Source: SIG598 sp045605025 (GTDB taxonomy: Bacteria; Bacillota; Clostridia; Oscillospirales; Acutalibacteraceae). From it: a stretch of DNA of 64,000 nucleotides. The position numbers and the translations under genes were made by a program. Of the stretch, positions 1 through 8,995 are shown one piece after another. The notes under the pieces were generated by a model. The model had not been told where the DNA came from and searched no databases. It was given only the letters and a program-made list of their open reading frames with translations. The stretch covers positions 43,017 through 107,016 of the forward strand of contig JAZUPE010000043.1 in assembly GCA_045605025.1 (NCBI GenBank), in the 5' to 3' direction. How positions within the stretch are numbered: position 1 is the stretch's first letter; each line of letters starts with the position of its first letter.

Positions 1-428
1 AGGGTCAGGACCCCAAAAAGGATATCAGCCTTTATATCAACAGCCCCGGCGGATCGGTCATGGCCGGTCTGGGCATCTACGACACCATGAACTACATCTC
101 CTGTGATGTTTCCACCATCTGCGTGGGCATGGCCGCCAGTATGGGCGCCTTCCTGCTCGCAGCCGGCGCAAAGGGCAAGCGCTACGCCCTTCCCAACAGC
201 GAGATTATGATTCACCAGCCCCTCGGCGGAGCGCAGGGTCAGGCCACCGACATTGAGATTCAGGCCAACCAGATCATCAAGCTTAAGAAAAAGCTCAACA
301 CCATGCTTTCCGAAGCTACCGGCAAGCCCTATGAGCAGATCTGCGTCGACACCGAGCGCGACAACTACATGACCGCTCAGGAAGCAGTCACCTACGGCCT
401 TATCGACAAGGTCATTACCAAACGATAG
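1..428 (+). CDS. clpP: ATP-dependent Clp protease proteolytic subunit (5' end outside window)
   Basis: This is the C-terminal part of ClpP, the serine peptidase that forms a double heptameric barrel and degrades proteins fed to it by ClpX or ClpC in the cytoplasm. The frame is open from base 3, so the gene starts upstream of the window. All three catalytic residues are visible: the Ser in GMAASMGAF, the His in MIHQPLGG and the Asp in DTERDNYM; the oligomer-forming SPGGSV loop is also present. It ends 14 bases before the clpX start, so the two probably share a transcript, as is common in Firmicutes. An ATG at position 60 lies inside the conserved fold and is not the start. Confidence 0.97.
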   Translation, partial: GQDPKKDISLYINSPGGSVMAGLGIYDTMNYISCDVSTICVGMAASMGAFLLAAGAKGKRYALPNSEIMIHQPLGGAQGQATDIEIQANQIIKLKKKLNTMLSEATGKPYEQICVDTERDNYMTAQEAVTYGLIDKVITKR

Positions 429-442
429 GATCGGTGATATAA

Positions 443-1738
443 TTGTCCCAGCGCGATTCCGAAACAAACCTTCGCTGCTCATTCTGCCACAAGAGCGAGG
501 ATGAAGTCGTCCGCCTGATTTCCGGCAACGGCGTCTACATCTGCGATGAGTGCATCGAACTTTGCTACAGCATCATCTCCGACGGCGGCAGATATCGCGA
601 AAACAAGCGCAAACCAAATCTCAGACGTCTGCCGAAGCCCGCTGAGATCAAAGCGCATCTTGACCAGCATGTCATCGGTCAGGATTCCGCCAAGATCGCT
701 CTTTCGGTGGCTGTTTACAACCATTACAAGCGTATTCGCAGCGTGGCTTCCGACAGCGATGTAAAGCTGCAGAAAAGCAACGTGCTGCTCCTTGGTCCCA
801 CCGGCACAGGCAAAACGCTGCTTGCTCAGTCTCTTGCCGAGATTCTGGATGTTCCTTTCGCCATCGCTGACGCAACCACTCTCACCGAAGCCGGCTACGT
901 GGGCGAAGACGTTGAAAACATCCTCCTTCGCCTCATTCAGGCTGCCGACTGGGATGTGGAGCGCGCCGAATCGGGCATCATCTATGTCGACGAGATCGAC
1001 AAGATTGCCCGCAAATCGGAAAATCCATCCATCACCCGTGACGTCAGCGGCGAGGGAGTTCAGCAGGCTCTGCTGAAGATTCTGGAGGGTACTGTTGCCA
1101 ACGTCCCGCCTCAGGGCGGACGCAAGCACCCTCAGCAGGAGTTCATTCAGGTGGACACCACCAATATCCTGTTTATCTGCGGCGGTGCGTTTGACGGCAT
1201 TGAAAAGATCATTGAAAGACGAGTGGGCAATTCATCGCTCGGATTCGGTGCCCCTATTCATGTCAAAGGCGATTCCGCTTACAGTGAACTTATTGGCAAG
1301 GCTATTCCGCAGGATCTTATCCGTTACGGTCTGATTCCGGAAATTGTCGGTCGTCTGCCTGTCTTCACTTCGCTCAACGATCTTGACTGCGACGCGCTTA
1401 TCAAGATCATGACCGAGCCGAAGAACGCTATTCTCCGTCAGTACGGCGCACTGTTCGGCATGGACGATGTTGTCCTTGATTTTGAACCTGCCGCTCTGGA
1501 GGAGATTGCCCGCAAGGCTCTTGAGCAGAAAACCGGCGCACGCGGTTTGCGCGGCGTTGTGGAAACTCTGCTCACCCCGCTTATGTTCTCCGTTCCCTCC
1601 GACCCCACCGTTCAGAAGGTTACCATCACCAGAGAATGCGTGTTGGGTGAGGCCGAACCGCGAATCAAGCGTAAACCACAGGCCATTGAGTCCGGCGAGA
1701 AGGAAGCAGCTCTTCCCCCTTCCGGCACTACCGCCTGA
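443..1738 (+). CDS. clpX: ATP-dependent Clp protease ATP-binding subunit ClpX
   Basis: ClpX is the AAA+ unfoldase that recognises tagged proteins and threads them into ClpP. The 431-residue product has the N-terminal C4 zinc finger (C12, C15, C34, C37), Walker A GPTGTGKT at 118-125, the pore-loop motif GYVGED at 151-156 and Walker B YVDEID near 181-186. The ClpP-docking loop reads LGFGA instead of the usual IGF. The start is a TTG at 443 with AGGA about a dozen bases upstream; no ATG or GTG precedes the zinc finger, so TTG is the sensible choice. It lies directly behind clpP and is followed by a hairpin terminator. Confidence 0.97.
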   Translation: MSQRDSETNLRCSFCHKSEDEVVRLISGNGVYICDECIELCYSIISDGGRYRENKRKPNLRRLPKPAEIKAHLDQHVIGQDSAKIALSVAVYNHYKRIRSVASDSDVKLQKSNVLLLGPTGTGKTLLAQSLAEILDVPFAIADATTLTEAGYVGEDVENILLRLIQAADWDVERAESGIIYVDEIDKIARKSENPSITRDVSGEGVQQALLKILEGTVANVPPQGGRKHPQQEFIQVDTTNILFICGGAFDGIEKIIERRVGNSSLGFGAPIHVKGDSAYSELIGKAIPQDLIRYGLIPEIVGRLPVFTSLNDLDCDALIKIMTEPKNAILRQYGALFGMDDVVLDFEPAALEEIARKALEQKTGARGLRGVVETLLTPLMFSVPSDPTVQKVTITRECVLGEAEPRIKRKPQAIESGEKEAALPPSGTTA

Positions 1739-1755
1739 ACCTGATTAACAAGCCT

Positions 1756-1800
1756 CCGGGGCGATGTTCATCTTCGCCCCGGGCATACTTATTTTATTTC
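1756..1800 (+). terminator. Intrinsic terminator after clpX
   Basis: A 9-bp GC-rich stem (CCGGGGCGA paired with TCGCCCCGG, 1756-1782) is followed by a T-rich stretch. It separates clpPX from lon. Confidence 0.75.
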
Positions 1801-1830
1801 CCCTACACATTTTTCTTTCAGGAGCTATAA

Positions 1831-4257
1831 ATGAACAATACCCTCAGAAGAGGCACCATGCCCGTTGTTGTACTGCGTGACACTGTTCTGTTCCCGCATA
1901 TCTCGCAGCAGCTCGATATGGTTCGTTCCCTTTCCATAAAGGCAGTCCGCCGCGCTGTTGAGTCAGGGCAGGAAGTCTTTATTACAATGCAGAAAGATCC
2001 CTCTGCCGACAATCCCGGTGCAGAGGATATATATAATACCGGAGTAATCGCACTGGTCAAGCAGATTATCAACCACCCCTCCTCCGGCTCCCTGCGCATT
2101 CGTGTGGAATGCGTCTGCCGCGCTTCAGTCAATGCTGTCATCGACAAGGGTGGTGTACTTATCGGTCTTGTCAGCGAATGTACTGAAAGCGAGAGCACCG
2201 ACGAAAAACATGCACAGGCGCTTCGCCGTATTCTGAACGATTCGGTCAGCAGATATATCCAGCTTGGTGATCAGAAACAGAACCGTCAGCTGCTGGATTT
2301 CTTCAATTCCGATGATAATCTCGGCCATCTGACCGACCGCCTCAGCCACAATCTGTCTATACCCGGTGACAAGAAGCAAAAGCTTCTTTCCGAACTTGAT
2401 CATACCGCGCGATGTGAGCTGCTTATTTCACTTATTGACGGTGAACTGCAGCTTCTTGAGCTCAAGAGTGAAATCGAAAAGCGCGTTCAGGAAAATATAG
2501 ACCGTAACCAGAAAGAATATTACCTGCGTGAGCAGCTGCGTGTCATCGGCGATCAGCTGGGCGACGGTGATTCCCCCGCTCAGGATGCCGACCTGTTCCG
2601 CGAACAGATACAGAGCCGGGATATTCCCGAAGATGTTGCGGCACAGCTGCTTAAATCCTGCGACAAGCTTGCCCGTCTGCCCTCAGGATCCCACGAAGCT
2701 TCCGTGGAGCGCAACTACATCGAGGTATGTCTCTCTCTCCCCTGGGGCATCACCACTCAGGACAGGCTGGACGTTGCCGCCGCCGCAAAAAAGCTTGACC
2801 GCGACCATTATGGTATGGAGCGCGTCAAGGAACGTATCCTCGAGTTCATCGCCGTGCGCGCACTGGCTCCCGATATCAAAGGACAGATCATCTGTCTTGT
2901 CGGCCCTCCCGGCGTGGGCAAAACCTCTATCGCCCGTTCGGTAGCGGAGGCTCTTGGCAAGCGTTATTACCGCATCTCGCTTGGCGGCATTCACGACGAA
3001 GCCGACATCCGCGGTCACCGCAAGACCTACATTGGTGCCATGCCCGGCCGCATTATCAACGGTATGCGTCTTGCCGGTGCCATGAATCCCCTGCTGCTCC
3101 TTGACGAAATTGACAAACTTGCCAGCGACTTCAGAGGCGATCCGACCTCTGCGCTGCTTGAGGTTCTTGACCCGGAGCAAAATTCCACTTTCCACGATCA
3201 TTACGTAGATCTTCCCATTGATCTTTCGCAGGTCATGTTCATAACCACAGCCAACGACGCCGGACGTATCCCCGGTCCTTTGATGGACCGTATGGAGGTC
3301 ATTGAGCTTTCCAGCTACACACATGAAGAAAAGTTCAACATCGCCAAGCGTCATCTGCTCAGGAAGCAGGTTGCCCGTCACGGTCTGAATTCCAAGACCT
3401 TCCACATCACCGACAAGGCTATTTCCACCCTCATCAATGGTTATACCCGTGAGGCTGGTGTGCGCAACCTTGAGCGTGAGATCGCTTCGGTCTGCCGCAA
3501 GGCTGCCAAGAAGATCGCCTCCGGTGAAAACGAACGGGTCCGCATCGCCGAGCGTGAGCTGGGCGAGCTGCTGGGACCGGCACGCTACGACAAGGACGAG
3601 CCTGAGCTTCACCCCGAACCGGGTATCGTGAACGGACTTGCGTGGACAAGCGTCGGCGGTACCATGCTTGAAATCGAAGTCGCCATTCTCGATGGCAGCG
3701 GAAAGCTGGAGCTTACAGGCTCTCTGGGTGACGTAATGCAGGAATCTGCCCGCACCGCGGTCAGCTACATCCGCTCTCGCGCCGCAGACTGGGGCATCGC
3801 TCCCGATTTCCACAAAACCAAAGACATTCACATTCACGTTCCTGAGGGAGCCACTCCAAAAGACGGTCCCTCGGCAGGTATAACGATCGCCACCGCGATT
3901 ATTTCTGCTCTTACCGGTATTCCCGCACGCGGAAATGTCGCTATGACGGGTGAAATCACTCTTCGCGGACGGGTTCTCCCCATTGGCGGACTGCGTGAAA
4001 AAACAATGGCAGCAATGGTCAGCGGCATCAAGATCGTCCTCATTCCCGCTAAGAACGAGCCGGATATTTCCAAGCTGAGCGAAGCTGTTCGTTCCTCGCT
4101 GAATATCATTCCGGTCAGCAAGCTGGATGAGGTACTGGAATACGCTTTGTCCGAACTGCCCGTTGCCGAAAACGACAGCAGCGTGACCGCCGCGGAACAC
4201 ACTTCCTATATTGCAAAAACAGGAGGCAGCCATGAAGCTGGACAAAGCAGAGTTTGA
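1831..4257 (+). CDS. lon: Endopeptidase La (Lon protease)
   Basis: Lon is a homo-hexameric ATP-dependent serine protease that removes misfolded and short-lived regulatory proteins. The 808 residues show the full LonA order: N-terminal substrate-binding domain beginning PVVVLRDTVLFPH, a coiled-coil region, an AAA+ module with Walker A GPPGVGKT at 358-365 and Walker B LLLLDEIDK, and a C-terminal protease domain. The catalytic dyad is S681 in GPSAG and K724 in REKTMAA. The ATG at 1831 is preceded by AGGAG. The last 26 bases overlap engB, a conserved lon-engB arrangement in Firmicutes. Confidence 0.98.
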   Translation: MNNTLRRGTMPVVVLRDTVLFPHISQQLDMVRSLSIKAVRRAVESGQEVFITMQKDPSADNPGAEDIYNTGVIALVKQIINHPSSGSLRIRVECVCRASVNAVIDKGGVLIGLVSECTESESTDEKHAQALRRILNDSVSRYIQLGDQKQNRQLLDFFNSDDNLGHLTDRLSHNLSIPGDKKQKLLSELDHTARCELLISLIDGELQLLELKSEIEKRVQENIDRNQKEYYLREQLRVIGDQLGDGDSPAQDADLFREQIQSRDIPEDVAAQLLKSCDKLARLPSGSHEASVERNYIEVCLSLPWGITTQDRLDVAAAAKKLDRDHYGMERVKERILEFIAVRALAPDIKGQIICLVGPPGVGKTSIARSVAEALGKRYYRISLGGIHDEADIRGHRKTYIGAMPGRIINGMRLAGAMNPLLLLDEIDKLASDFRGDPTSALLEVLDPEQNSTFHDHYVDLPIDLSQVMFITTANDAGRIPGPLMDRMEVIELSSYTHEEKFNIAKRHLLRKQVARHGLNSKTFHITDKAISTLINGYTREAGVRNLEREIASVCRKAAKKIASGENERVRIAERELGELLGPARYDKDEPELHPEPGIVNGLAWTSVGGTMLEIEVAILDGSGKLELTGSLGDVMQESARTAVSYIRSRAADWGIAPDFHKTKDIHIHVPEGATPKDGPSAGITIATAIISALTGIPARGNVAMTGEITLRGRVLPIGGLREKTMAAMVSGIKIVLIPAKNEPDISKLSEAVRSSLNIIPVSKLDEVLEYALSELPVAENDSSVTAAEHTSYIAKTGGSHEAGQSRV

Positions 4258-4816
4258 GGCCGCGTTTGGCACTGTATCTCAGATATTTCCCTGCACCGTG
4301 CCTGAGGCTGTATTTGCCGGACGCTCCAACGTCGGCAAATCCTCGCTGATAAACAAGCTGCTGGGTCGAAAATCCCTCGCACGAGTCAGCTCACAGCCCG
4401 GCAAAACCGCAACCATCAACTTTTACACCTGTGAAGGCGCACGGCTTGTCGACCTTCCCGGCTACGGATACGCCAAAGTCAGCCGTTCTGAAAAGGAACG
4501 CTGGGCTGGTCTGATCGACGGATACTTCGCTCAGGATCGTGATATACGTCTGGTGGTCATGCTTGTGGATTCCCGCCACAAACCCACCGCCGACGACATC
4601 ACCATGCTGGACTTCCTCGAGGAGACCGGCTTTCCAACTGTTATTGCGCTGACCAAAATCGATAAACTCAATAAATCAGAGCGCGCCGCACGACTTGCGG
4701 CTTTCCCCGATGAGCTGGGCTGCGACGAGGATATGCTCATCCCCTTCTCGTCTGTAACCGGCGAGGGTGCTGATACCCTGCGCGAAATGCTCACCGAAGT
4801 GCTGGAAGCACAATAA
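4232..4816 (+). CDS. engB: Ribosome biogenesis GTP-binding protein EngB/YsxC
   Basis: EngB is an essential TrmE-Era type GTPase that acts in assembly of the large ribosomal subunit. The 194-residue protein has G1 GRSNVGKSS, the G2 loop around SSQPGKTATINFY, G3 DLPGYGYA, and G4 TKID. The ATG at 4232 sits 5 bases after AGGAGG. A TTG at 4211 would add seven residues but lacks a ribosome site, so the ATG is preferred. The gene starts inside the 3' end of lon, which implies translational coupling. Confidence 0.96.
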   Translation: MKLDKAEFEAAFGTVSQIFPCTVPEAVFAGRSNVGKSSLINKLLGRKSLARVSSQPGKTATINFYTCEGARLVDLPGYGYAKVSRSEKERWAGLIDGYFAQDRDIRLVVMLVDSRHKPTADDITMLDFLEETGFPTVIALTKIDKLNKSERAARLAAFPDELGCDEDMLIPFSSVTGEGADTLREMLTEVLEAQ

Positions 4817-4852
4817 ACATATTATAAAGCCAATCGGCTTAACGGAGGAATT

Positions 4853-5179
4853 ATGGACAGCAGGATCAAAGACAACAACGTAGACTTTCTGCTTTCTGCA
4901 GTTTTAAAGCTTGAAAGCCTTGAAGAGGCCTATAAATTCTTCGAAGACCTCTGCACTGTGCCCGAAGTCAAGGCTATGGCACAGCGTCTGGCTGTTGCCA
5001 AGATGCTCAAGGACGGCTGGGTCTATGCCGACATCGTCAGCCGCACCGGTGCTTCCACCGCGACCATCAGCCGCGTCAGCCGTTCCCTCAACTACGGCTG
5101 CAACGGCTACGACATAGCATTCGAACGCATGACAGCAGACGAGCTTGCCATGCTTCCAAGCAAGGAAAACAAAGAATGA
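4853..5179 (+). CDS. YerC/YecD family TrpR-like regulator
   Basis: This is a 108-residue all-helical DNA-binding protein of the TrpR superfamily, YerC/YecD type. The family hallmark is the stretch LCTVPEVKAMAQRL followed by a helix-turn-helix in which DIVSRTGASTATISRVSR is the recognition part. In Bacillus the YerC group has no well-established ligand, so the target is unknown here. It has a good ribosome site (GGAGG, 4843-4847) and its stop overlaps the start of the next gene by 4 bases (ATGA), so the methyltransferase is co-translated. Confidence 0.85.
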   Translation: MDSRIKDNNVDFLLSAVLKLESLEEAYKFFEDLCTVPEVKAMAQRLAVAKMLKDGWVYADIVSRTGASTATISRVSRSLNYGCNGYDIAFERMTADELAMLPSKENKE

Positions 5180-5913
5180 GCTACGGCGTATTTGCCCGTT
5201 ATTACGATGCCCTGACGGAGAATGTAGATTATCCGTCAAAAGCTCGCTTTCTGAGCGATATACTTAATAAACATAAGCCCGGCTGCGCGCTGGTCGTTGA
5301 CCTGGCGTGCGGCACGGGCACTCTTTCCCTTGAGCTGGCTTCGCTGGGATTTGACATGATCGCCGTGGACGGTTCTCCCGATATGCTGTCTGCAGCATAT
5401 ATGAAAGAGAATCCCGGCGTGATGTTCCTCTGCCAGCAGATGGACGAACTGGATCTCTACGGCACTGTTGACGGCGTGGTCTGCACACTCGACAGCGTCA
5501 ATCATATCACCGACGAGGCTGTGCTGCAGCGCGCCTTTGAGCGGGTGGCTCTGTTTCTTGAGCCGGACGGCGTGTTTGTTTTCGACGCCAACACGCCCTA
5601 CAAGCACCGCCATGTGCTGGGTGACAATGTGTATGTTTATGATCTGGATGAGGTCTACTGTGTCTGGCAGAACAGCCTGCTGGAGAATGATTTCACAGAG
5701 ATCAGCCTTGACTTTTTCGAGCTCGACGAGGACGGCGCATACTTCCGCAGCAGCGAAAGCTTTATGGAGCGCGCCTACACCCGCGGGCAGCTTGCGGATA
5801 TGCTTGACCGCGCCGGTATGACCATCATCGAGGAGTTCGATGATTACACCGAAGCCTCCCCCTCGGAGGAAACCCAGCGCGTGGTGTATGTCTGCCGCAA
5901 AAAAGGAGAATAA
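5176..5913 (+). CDS. Class I SAM-dependent methyltransferase
   Basis: The 245-residue protein has a class I Rossmann methyltransferase fold. Motif I is VVDLACGTGTLSLEL near residues 38-52, followed by the acidic end of strand 2 (MIAVDGSPDML), a motif IV-like stretch VDGVVCTLDSVNHI and the post-IV strand PDGVFVFDANTPYKH. These are the SAM-binding elements. The substrate cannot be told from sequence; related Firmicutes proteins are annotated only as methyltransferases. It overlaps the upstream TrpR-like gene and ends 6 bases before hslO, so the three are probably one operon. Confidence 0.85.
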   Translation: MSYGVFARYYDALTENVDYPSKARFLSDILNKHKPGCALVVDLACGTGTLSLELASLGFDMIAVDGSPDMLSAAYMKENPGVMFLCQQMDELDLYGTVDGVVCTLDSVNHITDEAVLQRAFERVALFLEPDGVFVFDANTPYKHRHVLGDNVYVYDLDEVYCVWQNSLLENDFTEISLDFFELDEDGAYFRSSESFMERAYTRGQLADMLDRAGMTIIEEFDDYTEASPSEETQRVVYVCRKKGE

Positions 5914-5919
5914 TCATCA

Positions 5920-6804
5920 ATGGGACTTTTTCAGAAATGCATAACCTCTGACGGTCTTGTGCACGCCGCTTTCCTTGACTCCACCGACATTGTCAAGGAA
6001 GCTGTGCGCATCCATAAATGCACTCCCGTTGCCGCATCGGCTCTGGGAAGACTTCTCACCGGCGTTTCCATCATGGGCGAGAAGCTCAAGGAGGACAACG
6101 CTTCCATTACCGTACGCATAAACGGCGGCGGCCCCATCGGTTCACTCATAGCTGTTGCCGATTCTCAAGGCAATGTGCGCGGCTACTGCCAGGAGCCCGG
6201 TCTGCTGCTCTACCCCGACGCCAACGGACGTCTGGACGTCGCCGGTGCCGTTGGTACTTCAGGCGAGCTTTCGGTCATCAAGGATTACGGTATCGGCGAG
6301 CCCTACGGAGCGCGCTGCCCCCTTGTGTCCGGTGAGATTGCCGAGGATCTGACCGGCTATTACGCCACCAGTGAGCAGGTTCCCACAGTTCTGGCACTCA
6401 GCGTGCATTTTGACGAGCTGTGGCGTGTGGACCGTGCAGGCGGCCTTATTATTCAGCTGCTTCCCGCTGCCGACGAGCGCGAAATCGTCAAGCTGGAACG
6501 TTCTCTTGCCGCACTCCCCTCCCTCTCCGAAATGATGAGCAGCGGTCTTTCCGCCGAGGAGATCCTTACCAAAGCTCTTGACGGCTTTGAAGTGGAATTC
6601 TTTGATCCCCAGACCACCTGCTATCGCTGCTCCTGCAGCCGTGAACGCGTAACCCGCGCGCTCATCACACTTACTGCCGACGAGCTCCGTAATCTCTGTG
6701 ATGAAAGCGGCCTTGCGCATGTGGAGTGTCATTTCTGCGACAAGAGCTACAGCTTCACACAGCCCGAACTTGATCGCCTTGCTGACAGTGCAAAGGACAA
6801 GTAA
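5920..6804 (+). CDS. hslO: Redox-regulated chaperone Hsp33
   Basis: Hsp33 is a cytoplasmic holdase that is switched on when oxidants release zinc from its C-terminal switch and disulfides form. The 294-residue protein has the N-terminal substrate-binding domain and a complete zinc switch: C237-x-C239 and C270-x-x-C273. An additional Cys at 234 lies just before the first pair. The ATG at 5920 follows GGAGA at a usable distance. Its presence fits an anaerobe that also carries the rubrerythrin cluster at 15-19 kb. Confidence 0.95.
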   Translation: MGLFQKCITSDGLVHAAFLDSTDIVKEAVRIHKCTPVAASALGRLLTGVSIMGEKLKEDNASITVRINGGGPIGSLIAVADSQGNVRGYCQEPGLLLYPDANGRLDVAGAVGTSGELSVIKDYGIGEPYGARCPLVSGEIAEDLTGYYATSEQVPTVLALSVHFDELWRVDRAGGLIIQLLPAADEREIVKLERSLAALPSLSEMMSSGLSAEEILTKALDGFEVEFFDPQTTCYRCSCSRERVTRALITLTADELRNLCDESGLAHVECHFCDKSYSFTQPELDRLADSAKDK

Positions 6805-6867
6805 TTTTTTCTGGATTTATATCGTCAAACAGTCTATAATATTTCTGTTCTATATATTCCATTCTGA

Positions 6868-6901
6868 AAGGAGTATACGCCTCAGCGGCGTTAAGTGAAC
6901 T
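6868..6901 (+). promoter_or_regulatory. Long Shine-Dalgarno to start gap with hairpin before the nitroreductase gene
   Basis: An AAAGGAG motif lies about 27 bases from the ATG at 6902, much too far for normal initiation. Between them is a short inverted repeat, ACGCC-TCAGC-GGCGT, which could fold and bring the ribosome site nearer. A TGA codon directly upstream in the same frame rules out an earlier start. Confidence 0.4.
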
Positions 6902-7675
6902 ATGACACGAAAAGACGCTATCGTTGCGCGACGCTCTGTCCGCACATACACTGCTGAGCCCATCAAGGACAGCGTTCTTGCCGAGCTTCGCAAATTCATG
7001 GGTACCATCAAGCCCCTGCATTCCAGTATCAAGACCAATGTCTCTATTCTCTCCCGTGAGGATTTCACCCGAAAATATCATTCCATTCTCAGCCACAACG
7101 CTCAGCATTATATCGTCATCCGTTCTGTTGAGAAGGAAGGCTATCTTGAAAATGCCGGATTTATAGGACAGCAGATCATCCTTTTCCTCACTGAACAGGA
7201 TGTAGGTACCTGCTGGCTGGGCTGCTGCAAGCCCAAGGCGACCGATGACTCCGGACAGCTGCCCTATGTAGCAGCAATCTGCTTCGGTCGTTCTGATAAC
7301 GCTCCCCGCCGCCTCAGCCCTGAGGAAGCCAGCCGCAAGCTGCTCCACGAGGTTGTCCTCGGCAAGATCAGCTCCCCCGAGCTTCTTCCTCTGCTGGACG
7401 CAGGTCGTCTGGCCCCCTCCGCTATGAACCGCCAGCCGGTCAGGTACATAACCGAGGGCACCAACATCTACGTATACCGCAAGCGTCCCATGGTCGCTAT
7501 CAAGTATATGGAAGACCTCAACTGCATCGACGTTGGCGCAGCGCTTGCCAACATCTACATCGCCAGCGACCAGACCCGCGTTTTTGTCAAGGAAAAGAAT
7601 TACCCCACTCCGCAGGCCAACTGTGTATATGAATACACCGCCCTTGACGCTGCCGCTTTCGGCGATCTGGACTGA
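6902..7675 (+). CDS. Nitroreductase-family protein
   Basis: The 257-residue protein begins with the nitroreductase signature ARRSVRTYTAEPI, where the family's FMN-phosphate-binding Arg-Arg-Ser sits, and has the middle-domain features of the TM1586-like nitroreductases (VGTCWLGCCKPK, then LDAGRLAPSAMNRQP). It is probably an FMN-dependent oxidoreductase using NAD(P)H; the substrate is unknown. A TATAAT at 6835-6840 may be the -10 of its own promoter, with a poor -35. The leader has an unusual ribosome site, described separately. Confidence 0.85.
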   Translation: MTRKDAIVARRSVRTYTAEPIKDSVLAELRKFMGTIKPLHSSIKTNVSILSREDFTRKYHSILSHNAQHYIVIRSVEKEGYLENAGFIGQQIILFLTEQDVGTCWLGCCKPKATDDSGQLPYVAAICFGRSDNAPRRLSPEEASRKLLHEVVLGKISSPELLPLLDAGRLAPSAMNRQPVRYITEGTNIYVYRKRPMVAIKYMEDLNCIDVGAALANIYIASDQTRVFVKEKNYPTPQANCVYEYTALDAAAFGDLD

Positions 7676-7711
7676 CGTAACCACTGAATAAATTACGGGG
7701 AGGCTTCATTT

Positions 7712-8785
7712 ATGAAAAGACGCATCGGATTGCTGACCGCCGGCGGCGACTGTCCCGGTCTCAACGCTGCCATTCGCGGTGTTGCCTACGCTTCCTATAA
7801 TATGTTCGACGCTGAATTCATCGGCATCAACGACGGATTCTCCGGACTCATCGAGGGAAGCTATACTTTCATGCCCCCCGGTGATTTCGGCGGTATCCTT
7901 ACCCTCGGCGGTACCATTCTCGGTACCAGCCGCACACCTTATCGCAACATGCGCGTCATCGAAAGTGACAACGTGGACAAAGTAGCCGCCATGAAGCGCA
8001 ACTACGCTGCCATGGGGCTGGACTGCCTCATCACACTTGGCGGCAACGGCACCCACAAAACCGCCAACCTTCTCTCCGAAGAAGGACTCAACGTCATCGG
8101 TCTGCCTAAGACTATCGATAACGACATCTGGGGCACTGATGTTACTTTCGGCTTCCACACCGCTGTGGACATCGCGACCGACGTTGTCGACCGTATCCAC
8201 ACCACTGCCAACAGTCACGGACGCGTTATGGTCATTGAACTGATGGGTAACAAGGCAGGCTGGCTGACGCTTTACGCCGGTCTTGGCGGCGGCGCGGATA
8301 TTATCCTGCTGCCGGAAATCCCCTATGATCTTGACAGCGTAATCAAATCCATCGAAAAGCGAGCCACCCACAAGCGCAACTTTGCAATAATCTGCATTGC
8401 TGAAGGCGCGATGGATACCGAAGAAGCAAAGCTCAAGAAAAAGCAGCTTGAGCAGAAGCGTGCAGCTGATCATTTCACTTCGGTCGGTCAGCGTCTTGCC
8501 GCCAACATTCAGGAAAAAATGGGCGTGGAGGCACGCGTGGTTATCCCCGGGCATTATCAGCGCGGAGGTTCCCCCTCCCCATACGACCGAGTACTTGCCA
8601 CCCGTTTCGGCGCTCACGCAGCCAAGCTCATCCGCGACGGTGAGTACGGCTATACTGTAGCAATGGATGGTGACAAAATCGTCCGCAACAAGCTTTCCGA
8701 TGTTGCCGGCAAAACCAAGCTGGTCCCCGCTGACAGCGAGATCATCACCACCGCCCGCAGAATGGGCATTGGTTTCGGTGACTGA
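7712..8785 (+). CDS. 6-phosphofructokinase, GGNGT/Lys-124 type
   Basis: This 357-residue glycolytic enzyme phosphorylates fructose 6-phosphate at C1. It has GGDCPGLN at 11-18 and the catalytic loop PKTIDND with D136. The residues that separate ATP- from diphosphate-dependent enzymes are mixed: G113 (Escherichia coli Gly104) is ATP-like, while K133 (E. coli Gly124) is the lysine found in diphosphate-type and some ATP-type long clades. The Mg-contacting Asp103 of E. coli is Asn112 here. By family knowledge I expect ATP dependence, but the phosphoryl donor should be treated as open. A second, canonical PFK is encoded at 57321-58400. It has its own terminator. Confidence 0.9.
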   Translation: MKRRIGLLTAGGDCPGLNAAIRGVAYASYNMFDAEFIGINDGFSGLIEGSYTFMPPGDFGGILTLGGTILGTSRTPYRNMRVIESDNVDKVAAMKRNYAAMGLDCLITLGGNGTHKTANLLSEEGLNVIGLPKTIDNDIWGTDVTFGFHTAVDIATDVVDRIHTTANSHGRVMVIELMGNKAGWLTLYAGLGGGADIILLPEIPYDLDSVIKSIEKRATHKRNFAIICIAEGAMDTEEAKLKKKQLEQKRAADHFTSVGQRLAANIQEKMGVEARVVIPGHYQRGGSPSPYDRVLATRFGAHAAKLIRDGEYGYTVAMDGDKIVRNKLSDVAGKTKLVPADSEIITTARRMGIGFGD

Positions 8786-8804
8786 TCCTTTCAATCAAAT
8801 AGAC

Positions 8805-8848
8805 ACCGCCGGATCTGCACGAATGAGCAAATCCGGCGGTCTTTTTTC
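8805..8848 (+). terminator. Intrinsic terminator after phosphofructokinase
   Basis: A perfect 10-bp stem, ACCGCCGGAT paired with ATCCGGCGGT, is followed by CTTTTTT. Confidence 0.9.
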
Positions 8849-8929
8849 TCGCCTGTTGTTATTTTGAATAGTTGTCATCGCCGAATGCGCTTTATCATGA
8901 GTGATTAACTGGATATTGCTCAATTTATA

Positions 8930-8958
8930 TTGCTATTTATCTTCATTTGCGGTAGTAT
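8930..8958 (+). promoter_or_regulatory. Putative promoter of the GT2 gene
   Basis: TTGCTA (8930-8935), 17 bases, then TAGTAT (8953-8958), upstream of a GGAGG ribosome site. It argues against a start codon at 8930. Confidence 0.4.
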
Positions 8959-8995
8959 ATATACTACATATTGTATCACTTATCCGGAGGTCAAG

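Noticed and set aside
2683..4272. 529-codon open frame antisense to lon
   Set aside because: It mirrors lon in a GC-rich frame, has no ribosome site and no recognisable domains.
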